Below are positions 1 through 6,348 of a stretch of DNA of 7,749 nt, one piece after another; position 1 is the first letter of the stretch; every line of letters starts with the position of its first letter. The stretch spans positions 1-7,749 of the forward strand of contig JAPLMO010000227.1 in NCBI GenBank assembly GCA_026386995.1. The letters are read 5' to 3'. Made by a program: the position numbers and the translations under genes. The notes under the pieces are model-generated. The model worked only from the letters and a program-made list of their open reading frames with translations. It was not told where the DNA came from and made no database searches. Source of the stretch: Planctomycetota bacterium. GTDB lineage: Bacteria > Planctomycetota > Phycisphaerae > FEN-1346.

Positions 1-20
1 GGGCGAGGCATGCCTCGCCC
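1..20. repeat. Perfect 20-nt palindrome downstream of the last GT4 gene
   Basis: The first 20 bases equal their own reverse complement. As RNA they can form an 8-bp stem (GGGCGAGG/CCTCGCCC) closed by CATG. The element starts 30 nt past the stop codon of the GT4 gene that ends at 51. It is followed on the plus strand by CTACG, so the true inverted repeat may be longer and be cut by the window edge. It could be a terminator for the leftward transcript or a dispersed REP-like hairpin. The bases needed to see a U-tract lie outside the window. Confidence 0.55.
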
Positions 21-50
21 CTACGCAACTGCGGGCACTTGTACCTGCGT

Positions 51-1220
51 TCAGGCGATTTCGCGATAGACGTCCTCCGTCTGTGCGGCGATGGTGTCCC
101 AGTTGAACGAGAAGGCGGCCTTGGCGCGGCCGCGCTCGCCCATCCACTTGGCGTGGGCGAAGTTGTGGAAGATTTCGTTGATGCCCCAGCAGATGGAGTT
201 CGGATTGTCGTAGACCAGCAGCCCGTCGGTGCCGTGCGAGACGATGTCGCGCATGCCGCCGTTGCGGGTGGCGACCACCGGCTTCCCGGCGGCCCACGCT
301 TCCAGGACGACGATGCCGAACGGCTCATTGCGGCTGGGGATACAGACGACGTCGGCCGACTTGTAGAGGTTGATGAGGTCGCTGTCGGCGCCCATCGCCC
401 CGAGGAACCGCGTGGCGTGGGCGACGCCGAGTTCGTGGCTCCGGTGCTCCAGGGGCCAGCGCATGTCGCCGTCGCCGACGAAGACGACCTTCACGTCGCC
501 GCGGCTCTTGAGGATGCCCGGCACGGCCTCCAGGAGGATGTCGGGGCCTTTCTGGGTGCTCATGCGGCCGACGAAGAGGACCATCGGCTCCATCGGGCCG
601 ATGCCGTACGTTTTCCGGCAGACGGCCGGGTCGATGAACCCGTCGAACCGCCGGCAGTTGATACCGTTATAGATGGCCCGCAATTTCCAGTCCGGCACGC
701 GGTAGAGCCACTTGACCTCGTCGGCCAGCGCGCCGGAGACGGTGATGACGCGGTCGGCCACGTAGACGCCCTCGCCCTCGACGCTACGGATGCGCTCTGA
801 CTGGCCGTTGTGCAGCACGTTGCCGCAGCGGCCGTACTCGGTGGAGTGGACCGTCAGGACGGTCCTGTTGCCGCGGTCGTTCTTGCACTGCACGAGGCCT
901 TTGGCGCAGAGCCAGTCGTGCCCGTGGACCATGTCGAACCGGTCGCCCTGGTGGGTCTCGACCTGGCCGAGGAAGTACACGAAACTGTTGCCCATGTTGT
1001 TCATCTCGGTGACGAAGTCGGGGTGGACCTGGATCGGGCAACGGTGATAGTGGACGTCGTCGACCAGGTCGTAAGGGGATTGCCCTTCGCCGACGCGCAC
1101 GAAGACATGGACCTCGTGGCCGCGGCGCTGGAGGGCGGCCGCCAGTTCCGTCACGTGGCGCGCGCAGCCCCCCACGGCAACGGAGTGAAGGCTCTCCCAG
1201 GCAAAGAAGGCGATACGCAT
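51..1220 (-). CDS. GT4 glycosyltransferase C, probable alpha-glucan (glycogen-like) synthase
   Basis: A 389-residue GT-B-fold retaining glycosyltransferase of family GT4, expected in the cytoplasm to transfer a sugar from a nucleotide donor. The N-terminal domain has the glycine-rich loop VAVGG (residues 14-18), the HGHDW motif (99-103) and HSTEYGRCGN (125-134). The C-terminal domain has VGRMSTQKG (217-225, with R219 and K224 as the usual donor-phosphate contacts) and the E-x7-E signature in NEPFGIVVLE (E299 and E307). The length is normal for GT4 and the protein stops right after the Rossmann domain. The ATG at 1220 is preceded by AGGGGA at 5 nt. It is the last gene of the GT4-GT4-GH57-GT4 run, 93 nt after the branching-enzyme gene. 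It is a clear paralogue of the gene at 3094-4716: 46 of the first 80 residues are identical by hand count. Family and fold are secure. The glucan-synthase role is inferred from the GH57 neighbour; another GT4 hexosyl transfer is possible. Confidence 0.9.
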   Translation of the reverse strand: MRIAFFAWESLHSVAVGGCARHVTELAAALQRRGHEVHVFVRVGEGQSPYDLVDDVHYHRCPIQVHPDFVTEMNNMGNSFVYFLGQVETHQGDRFDMVHGHDWLCAKGLVQCKNDRGNRTVLTVHSTEYGRCGNVLHNGQSERIRSVEGEGVYVADRVITVSGALADEVKWLYRVPDWKLRAIYNGINCRRFDGFIDPAVCRKTYGIGPMEPMVLFVGRMSTQKGPDILLEAVPGILKSRGDVKVVFVGDGDMRWPLEHRSHELGVAHATRFLGAMGADSDLINLYKSADVVCIPSRNEPFGIVVLEAWAAGKPVVATRNGGMRDIVSHGTDGLLVYDNPNSICWGINEIFHNFAHAKWMGERGRAKAAFSFNWDTIAAQTEDVYREIA

Positions 1221-1277
1221 CCTTGTCCCCTACGCGCCGCGCGACCCCATGCTACGGGGCCGCAGTTGCGACTTGCG

Positions 1278-1305
1278 GCGCGGCGGGTACGGAGACCCGC
1301 CGCGC
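1278..1305 (-). terminator. 11-bp perfect hairpin after the branching-enzyme gene
   Basis: Bases 1278-1288 (GCGCGGCGGGT) pair exactly with 1295-1305 (ACCCGCCGCGC) around a 6-nt loop. The hairpin begins 8 nt after the TAG stop of the GH57 gene and ends 57 nt before the start of the next GT4 gene. No U-tract follows, so it does not match a classical intrinsic terminator. It could attenuate, stop RNA decay or mark a processing site between the two genes, or be a REP-like element. Confidence 0.45.
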
Positions 1306-1313
1306 GAGTCCTC

Positions 1314-3020
1314 CTACGCGTTCCACCACGCGAGGTCAACCTTGGGGAACACCGTGTCGTGGATGTCGGCGTCCTCGACCTCGAACTTTTCGATCTCGCT
1401 GAGTTTGCCGAGGTACTCCGAGTCGGAGCCGAGTTTCTCGGCGATGTCGGTCAGGCACTCGAACCGCGAGACGTGCTGGGTGAACCGCTTGATGCCGTAA
1501 TCGACCGCCTGTGCCCGCGTGATGACGAACGGCCAGTCGCTGGCCTGAAGGAGCAGGAGTTCGCGGCCGGCCTTCTCCAGGAGTTCCCGCAACTGCTTGC
1601 GCTTCTGCCAAGGCAGGTTGAAGGTGAGTTTGCCGAAGATGGCCTCGCAGCGGTACTCGACCTCCCACATCCAGGCGGTTTTGTCGTTGGCCCAGACGCG
1701 GTTGTCGCCGCCCTCGCCCCACGAGCCGGCGGGCATCGAGACGAGTTTGTCGGGCGGGTGCGCCTTGAGGAACTCGGCCGAGGTCTGAAGGTCGACGTCC
1801 GGGTCGGCGTTAAGCGTCAGCATGACGTCGCGCAGGAACTGCGGCCCCTCGAACCACCAGTGGCCGAAGAGTTCCGCGTCGAAGCACGCCGCCACCACGC
1901 CGTGACGCCCCGTCCGCCGGTGGTATTCCCACAGGCGTTCCTTGACTTGGTTGCAGAAGTGCTGGGCGTGCTCGAATACCTTGCTCTTGATGTCGTCGGG
2001 GTAGTAGGGGTTCTTCTGGCCCAGGTCGACGCCGGTGCCGGTGATCTTCCAGTACCGCAGGCCCCGTTTCTCGCCCTGCTTTTTGTGGAATTCCAGATAG
2101 ACGCCGTTGGCCGGATATCCGCACACGCCCGACCAGACCTGCTTGCAGATTTCGGGGTCGCGGGCGAAGACGGCCATGCGGTGGGCGCTTGTACCGTCGC
2201 TGTTGACCCAGTGCGGCTCGTGGACGCTCCGCCAGCCGCGCTGCGGGTTGTTCGGGGCCTCGTCCCACGTGACCTTGTGCCAGGTGCCGTCGCCGTTGCT
2301 CATCCACTCGCTACGGCTCTGCTCGATGAGGTGGTTCTCGACAAAGAAGTGGTCGATCCCTTCGTCGGCCACGAGGTGCTCAATGCCCGGCCTGATGCGT
2401 GCGCCGCACCAGGGGATGGGCGGGCTCCAGTGGCCGCTGGGGCGGTACGCGCCTTCGGGCAGCCACATGCCGGTAGGCTTGAAGCTCAGAATACGCTGGC
2501 TGCTGGCCAGGCCGGCGCGAATCTGGGCCCGGACGGTCGAGTCCTCCATGAGGAGCGGCGTGTAGGCGTGCGTGGCGGTCGACGTCAGCATCTCCACGAG
2601 GCCCTGGGCCGCGCGGTTCGCGTAGGCCTTCGGGATGTCGCGATTGATCTTCTGGAACTGCTCGCCGAGTTTGGTGTACCAGTCTTCCCAGCGCGTGGCC
2701 AGCCACGCGAAGTGGGGCTCGCCCCGCTTCTTGAACTCCGCATGGTCCGAACGAGCCCGCTTGATGCGGTCCTCCAGGTACCGCTCGAACCCCTTCTTAA
2801 AGTAATCCTGCGAGAGTTGCTCCAGCAGAATGGGCGTCAGGCCGAGTGTCAGCCTTGGGTTGCCGTTGAGGAACTGACACTCGTCCAGGGTTGTCAGCAG
2901 TGGCAGATACGTTTCGGCCGCCGCCTCGTACAGCCAATCCTCACCGTGCGGCCAGATGCCGTGCCTGAGCACGTAGGGCAGGTGGCCGTGAAGCACCAGG
3001 CAGAAACTGCCAATCGCCAT
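1314..3020 (-). CDS. GH57 (DUF1957-type) 1,4-alpha-glucan branching enzyme
   Basis: A 568-residue family GH57 enzyme that cuts an alpha-1,4 chain and re-attaches it by an alpha-1,6 bond (EC 2.4.1.18). The N-terminus carries HGHLPY (residues 11-16) and WPHGEDWL, typical of the branching-enzyme branch of GH57. GMWLPEGAY (184-192) holds the expected nucleophile E189, and FDAELFGHWWFEG (380-392) holds the expected acid/base D381. These correspond to the Glu/Asp pair known from archaeal TK1436 and Thermus TTHA1902. Further family blocks are VWSGVCGYPANGVYLEFH (295-312), GSWGEGGDNRVW (432-443) and SDWPFVITRAQAVDYGIKRF (494-513). The length fits the catalytic core plus helical C-domain, without the extra C-terminal extension of some archaeal members. 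The ATG at 3020 has a strong AAGGAG site 6 nt upstream. It sits 73 nt after GT4 enzyme B and 93 nt before GT4 enzyme C. Some GH57 relatives are mainly hydrolytic, so branching rather than amylase activity is inferred. Confidence 0.93.
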   Translation of the reverse strand: MAIGSFCLVLHGHLPYVLRHGIWPHGEDWLYEAAAETYLPLLTTLDECQFLNGNPRLTLGLTPILLEQLSQDYFKKGFERYLEDRIKRARSDHAEFKKRGEPHFAWLATRWEDWYTKLGEQFQKINRDIPKAYANRAAQGLVEMLTSTATHAYTPLLMEDSTVRAQIRAGLASSQRILSFKPTGMWLPEGAYRPSGHWSPPIPWCGARIRPGIEHLVADEGIDHFFVENHLIEQSRSEWMSNGDGTWHKVTWDEAPNNPQRGWRSVHEPHWVNSDGTSAHRMAVFARDPEICKQVWSGVCGYPANGVYLEFHKKQGEKRGLRYWKITGTGVDLGQKNPYYPDDIKSKVFEHAQHFCNQVKERLWEYHRRTGRHGVVAACFDAELFGHWWFEGPQFLRDVMLTLNADPDVDLQTSAEFLKAHPPDKLVSMPAGSWGEGGDNRVWANDKTAWMWEVEYRCEAIFGKLTFNLPWQKRKQLRELLEKAGRELLLLQASDWPFVITRAQAVDYGIKRFTQHVSRFECLTDIAEKLGSDSEYLGKLSEIEKFEVEDADIHDTVFPKVDLAWWNA

Positions 3021-3033
3021 CGCTGTCTCCTTG

Positions 3034-3052
3034 ATCGGCGCCGGACGCCGAT
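3034..3052 (-). promoter_or_regulatory. 7-bp hairpin abutting the ribosome binding site of the GH57 gene
   Basis: ATCGGCG (3034-3040) pairs exactly with CGCCGAT (3046-3052) around a 5-nt loop. In the leftward transcript this hairpin ends directly before the AAGGAG ribosome binding site of the branching enzyme. A 10-nt perfect palindrome (GATGATCATC, 3065-3074) lies just upstream in the same 73-nt gap. The hairpin may tune translation or mark an RNA 5' end; no function can be proved from sequence. Confidence 0.35.
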
Positions 3053-3093
3053 GTCTTACGCAAAGATGATCATCCGCCTATCGTCCATTACCG

Positions 3094-4716
3094 TCAAGCC
3101 ACCGACATCCGGTGGTGTTTGGCCTTCGCGGCGGCGCCGGAGAGCAGCCGCGGGGCGGTCAGGCTGATTGCTGGGGTTTCCGCCGCTTCCTCGATCGTTT
3201 CAGTCTGCGGCGCGGCCGCGGCCGTGGCGCTGACCGGCTTGATTACCGTCATGAGGCGCGCCGCGCCCGTCCGGGCGACGATTTCGCAGCACTGCCGCAC
3301 GGCCTCCGTCACGGCGTTCCACTCGCCCTGGATGATGGCGCTGCGGCGCTGCAGATGGACCGCAAGGCCAGATTGTGCGAGCAGACGCTTGCACTCGCTG
3401 AAGGCGTCGGCCGCCAGGCGTCCGTCGCCCGTGATGCGGAACATCAGTTTCGCCTTGGCCAGCAGCGGGCTGGCGGCCGGGACGCGGGTCACTGGCACGG
3501 GGGCGGACACCGCCATCACCATCGTCGCCTTGGGCTTGGCCTGGCGCAGCGCGCCGTCCGGGTCGTAGGCGTTCAGCGTCTGCTCGACGATCTTGCTCCA
3601 CGTGAACCGCGCCTCGACGGCGTACCGGCCATTCTGGCCCATCCAGCGGGCGCGGTCGAAGTTCGAGAATAGCGTCGTCAGGCCCCAGGTCACCGACTGG
3701 ACCTGCGGGAAGATCTTCAGCCCGTTGACGTCGTGCCACACGTATTCGTTCGGGCCGCCGTTCTGCGTGACCACGACCGGCTTGCGGGCGCTCCAGCTTT
3801 CGAGCACCACGATGCCGAACGGCTCGTTGCGGCTGGGGACGCACAGGGTATCGCACATCTTGAAGAGGTTTACGAGTTCGGGGCCGCTACGGTATCCGAG
3901 GGACCGGACGGCGTTGCCGACGCCGAGTTGGCGGACGCGGTTCTCCAACGGGCCGCGCATCCCGCCGTCGCCGGCGATCACGAACTTCGCGCTGGGTTGG
4001 GCCCGCAGAACGGCGGGCATCGCCTCGACCAGGAGGTCGGGCCCTTTCTGCCACTCCAGGCGGCCGCAGAAAAGCACTGTCGGGTCCATCGGCCCGATGC
4101 TGTACCGCCTCTTCAGGCCGCCCTGGTCCACGGGCTCGTCGAACCGCTGCGGGTCAACGCCGTTGTAGACGACCGACGTCTTTTCCCGCGGCACTTCGTA
4201 CATCCAGGCGATCTCGTCCCTGGTGGCCTGGGAGACGGTGATGATACGGTCGGCCCAGTACGTCCCGGCCCGCTCCTGGTCGCGGACGCGCTGCGACCGG
4301 CCGCCGGGGAAAGTGTTGCCGCACCGCGCATACTCAGTGGAGTGGATCGTCAGGATGGCGCGCCGCCCGCGCCCGCGTTTGATCCAGATCATCGCGTTGG
4401 CCGTCAGCCAGTCGTGGGCGTGGATGATGTCGAACGGGGCGCCCAGCGTGTCTTCGAGGATGAAAACGCGGTCGACGAACGCGCGACACATGTTGTTGAT
4501 GTCGTCCACGAACTCCGGGTGGCTCACATAGGGGCACCGGTGATAGTGCACGCCGTCAATCAGGTCGTGGTACGTCTGGCCCGGCATCATCCGCGTGACG
4601 ACGTGGACGTCATGGCCCTTGCGGGCTAGGCCGGCGGCCAGGTCCGAAACATGGGCGGCCACGCCTCCGACCGCCACCGAGTGGTACGACTCCCACGATA
4701 ACACGCAAACACGCAT
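3094..4716 (-). CDS. GT4 glycosyltransferase B fused to a C-terminal MTH1187/YqgV-like (DUF77) domain
   Basis: A 540-residue protein. Residues 1 to about 387 are a full GT4 GT-B enzyme: VAVGG loop (14-18), HAHDW (99-103), HSTEYARCGN (125-134), CGRLEWQKG (217-225, R219 and K224), and E-x7-E in NEPFGIVVLE (E298 and E306). They align end to end with the GT4 protein at 51-1220. A linker rich in Ala, Pro and Val (388-418) leads to a second domain at about 419-496. It has a strand LMFRITGDGRL, a helix with CKRLLAQSGL, then IIQGEWNAVTEAVRQCCEIV and GAARLMTVIKP. This order and wording resemble the MTH1187/YqgV/yeast Ecm15 family (PF01910), a ferredoxin-like fold reported to bind thiamine-type ligands in some members. 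An Ala/Thr/Pro-rich tail follows. An upstream in-frame start at 4899 exists, but its first 61 residues would translate the gap. The ATG at 4716 fits the family N-terminus and has a GGGAGAG site. It lies 116 nt after GT4 A and 73 nt before the GH57 gene. GT4 is certain, the extra domain likely, the polymer made unproven. Confidence 0.9.
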   Translation of the reverse strand: MRVCVLSWESYHSVAVGGVAAHVSDLAAGLARKGHDVHVVTRMMPGQTYHDLIDGVHYHRCPYVSHPEFVDDINNMCRAFVDRVFILEDTLGAPFDIIHAHDWLTANAMIWIKRGRGRRAILTIHSTEYARCGNTFPGGRSQRVRDQERAGTYWADRIITVSQATRDEIAWMYEVPREKTSVVYNGVDPQRFDEPVDQGGLKRRYSIGPMDPTVLFCGRLEWQKGPDLLVEAMPAVLRAQPSAKFVIAGDGGMRGPLENRVRQLGVGNAVRSLGYRSGPELVNLFKMCDTLCVPSRNEPFGIVVLESWSARKPVVVTQNGGPNEYVWHDVNGLKIFPQVQSVTWGLTTLFSNFDRARWMGQNGRYAVEARFTWSKIVEQTLNAYDPDGALRQAKPKATMVMAVSAPVPVTRVPAASPLLAKAKLMFRITGDGRLAADAFSECKRLLAQSGLAVHLQRRSAIIQGEWNAVTEAVRQCCEIVARTGAARLMTVIKPVSATAAAAPQTETIEEAAETPAISLTAPRLLSGAAAKAKHHRMSVA

Positions 4717-4720
4717 GATT

Positions 4721-4727
4721 CTCTCCC
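4721..4727 (-). promoter_or_regulatory. Ribosome binding site that fixes the start of GT4 enzyme B
   Basis: On the minus strand the sequence reads GGGAGAG-AATC-ATG, a good Shine-Dalgarno match 4 nt before the ATG at 4716. It supports that start over the upstream in-frame ATG at 4899, which lies inside the coding region of the previous gene. Confidence 0.7.
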
Positions 4728-4781
4728 ATCTCTCAATCGAAGCAAACGTCCCGTATCCCCCTGACGCAAGCCCGCGCACGG

Positions 4782-4820
4782 CTTGGCCCGCCAGGCGGCA
4801 CGCGCCGCCGTGCGGCCAAG
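4782..4820 (-). terminator. Two-tier GC-rich hairpin after GT4 enzyme A
   Basis: CTTGGCC (4782-4788) pairs with GGCCAAG (4814-4820), and inside it GGCGGC (4794-4799) pairs with GCCGCC (4804-4809) around a 4-nt loop. An alternative inner pairing (GCACG with CGTGC) also exists. The structure starts 12 nt after the TGA stop at 4833-4835, in the 116-nt gap before GT4 enzyme B. No U-tract follows. It may be a weak terminator or an RNA-stabilising structure between the two genes. Confidence 0.45.
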
Positions 4821-4832
4821 ACCGGTGGTTCG

Positions 4833-6128
4833 TCAGTTCTTCAAGGTCGTCATCTGCTCCTCGTAAACGGCGACGCACTTGCGGGCCGCTTCGTCCCACG
4901 TGAGGCGCCGGACCTCGGCCACCCCCTGGCGCAGCACCGCTTCCGAGAGTTCCGGATGGTTCAAGAGAGACAAAATCAGGTCCGCCATCCGGTCGACGTC
5001 CCAGAAATCGACCAGCAGCGCCCCGCGCGGCAACACCTCCGCGGCGCCCGAGGTCTTCGAGATCACTACCGGCACGCCGTGCTGGATCGCCTCCAGGGCC
5101 GTCAGGCCGAACGGTTCGCTTACCGAGGGCATCACGTAGACGTCGGCCGCGCGGTACGCACGCCTTACCTCTTCACCTCGCAGGAACCCCGTAAACCGCA
5201 CGCTGGCGCCCAGGCCCATGGCGGCGACCTGCTCGACGGTACGCGGCCCGAGGTCGCCCCACCCGGCCATGACGAAGCGGACGTCGCCGCGCTTTGCGAG
5301 CACCCGCGCCGCCGCCCGCACGAAGAACTCCGGGCCCTTCTGCATGGTGATCCTGCCCAGAAAGAGCACGGTCTTCTTGCCATTGCCTGAGGACGCCGGC
5401 GGGGCGGGCCTGACCGGCTCGATCCCGTTGTGGACCACGCGCACTTTCTCGGGTGCGATGCCGTATCGCTCGACGATCGTCTGTTTCGTCCGCTGGGACA
5501 CGGCGATTATCGCCTGCGCCCCCTGCATGCCGAGCCGCTCGATCTCGTACACCGGCCGGTTGACGTTCTCGCCCGAGCGGTCGAACTCGGTCGAGTGCAC
5601 GTGCACCACCAGGGGCTTGCCGGTGCGGGCTGCGATCGCCAGACCGGCCGGAAAGGTCACCCAGTCATGCGCGTGGATGACGTCGAACGTCTCGTCCTTG
5701 ACGATCTCGGCGCACCGCGCCGTATACTCCTCGATGCGGCCGACGAGGTCGCCCTCGTAGCCGCCGGCCGCCCCCGTGCCGACGACGCGCAGGGCCGGCG
5801 ACACCACCGCCACGCAGCGCAGCGGCTCGGCCAGCCGCCCCTCGGAAAGGGCGGGGGGCTGCGGCATCGCGCGGCCGTACGGGCTGGTTACGGTGGACGG
5901 GACGGCCCGAAACTCAAGACTTCCCCCGTCATGCGCCGGGACCGTGCTTTCCGCGGAGAACTGTGCGGGTAGAGCCAGCACGCCTTTTTCCATTGCGATC
6001 GCCCTGGGAAGCACGAAGAGAATCTCCATATCACGGCGCATCATAGCCCGGGTCAGGCCGTGACAGGCCGTTCCGAGGCCGCCGCTTATGAACGGAGGAA
6101 ATTCCCAGCCGAGCATCAACACGCGCAC
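4833..6128 (-). CDS. GT4 glycosyltransferase A, glycogen-synthase-like
   Basis: A 431-residue GT-B glycosyltransferase. The N-terminus MRVLMLGWEFPPFISGGLGT has the GGLG loop (16-19) shared by glycogen-synthase-like GT4/GT5 enzymes. It also has HAHDW (152-156), HSTEFDRSGENVNRPVYEIE (178-197), LGRITMQKG (257-265, R259 and K264 at the donor-phosphate site) and the E-x7-E motif SEPFGLTALE (E338 and E346). Residues about 52-125 form a variable insert absent from the two other GT4 proteins here. The start is GTG at 6128. It is chosen because it gives the family-typical MRVLMLGWE, although the upstream GGTGG site is weak and an ATG follows four codons later. It lies 207 nt after the DUF2934 gene and 116 nt before GT4 enzyme B. 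It is the most glycogen-synthase-like of the three GT4 proteins, so it is the best candidate for the main chain-extending enzyme. Donor (ADP- or UDP-glucose) and acceptor cannot be read from sequence. Confidence 0.9.
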   Translation of the reverse strand: MRVLMLGWEFPPFISGGLGTACHGLTRAMMRRDMEILFVLPRAIAMEKGVLALPAQFSAESTVPAHDGGSLEFRAVPSTVTSPYGRAMPQPPALSEGRLAEPLRCVAVVSPALRVVGTGAAGGYEGDLVGRIEEYTARCAEIVKDETFDVIHAHDWVTFPAGLAIAARTGKPLVVHVHSTEFDRSGENVNRPVYEIERLGMQGAQAIIAVSQRTKQTIVERYGIAPEKVRVVHNGIEPVRPAPPASSGNGKKTVLFLGRITMQKGPEFFVRAAARVLAKRGDVRFVMAGWGDLGPRTVEQVAAMGLGASVRFTGFLRGEEVRRAYRAADVYVMPSVSEPFGLTALEAIQHGVPVVISKTSGAAEVLPRGALLVDFWDVDRMADLILSLLNHPELSEAVLRQGVAEVRRLTWDEAARKCVAVYEEQMTTLKN

Positions 6129-6260
6129 GGGGCCACCCGCTTCACCACTGGACCGATTGTCGTCGAGGCATGCCTTGCGGCGGAGCCGGCCGCCGATGCC
6201 GCATAGCCCTCACGGACCCGGCGGCAGGGGCAAGGCAGACCATGGACTCCCCAGCGCACG

Positions 6261-6291
6261 CGCCCGGCGTTTTCCACTGTGGTGCCGGGCG
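6261..6291 (-). other. 8-bp hairpin in the gap between the DUF2934 and GT4 A genes
   Basis: CGCCCGGC (6261-6268) pairs exactly with GCCGGGCG (6284-6291). The 15-nt loop contains a further CCAC/GTGG mini-stem. It lies in the 207-nt gap between the DUF2934 stop and the GT4 A start. No U-tract follows in the leftward direction. It may be a transcript structure in the leader of GT4 A or part of a weak terminator with the hairpin at 6324-6348. Confidence 0.35.
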
Positions 6292-6323
6292 ACGCCTCTT
6301 CGCACCCCTGTTTTCAAGGTATC

Positions 6324-6348
6324 GAATCGGCCGGACTATCGCCGATTC
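6324..6348 (-). terminator. 8-bp hairpin spanning the stop codon of the DUF2934 gene
   Basis: GAATCGGC (6324-6331) pairs exactly with GCCGATTC (6341-6348). The 9-nt loop holds the TAG stop codon of the DUF2934 gene. On the minus strand it is followed by GATACCTTGAAAACAGG, which is not a proper U-tract. Position fits a terminator or a 3'-end stabiliser, but termination is only a possibility. Confidence 0.35.

Noticed and set aside
810..3167. A 785-codon open frame on the plus strand
   Set aside because: It lies antisense across the GT4 C and GH57 genes and through the gap between them. Its long run comes from the GC-rich codon bias of the real genes, and its translation shows no recognisable family motifs.
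4717..4899. A 61-residue N-terminal extension of GT4 enzyme B
   Set aside because: It would overlap the end of the preceding gene and translate a gap that holds a strong hairpin. GT4 enzymes begin at the MRVCVLSWES segment, and a GGGAGAG site lies 4 nt before that ATG.
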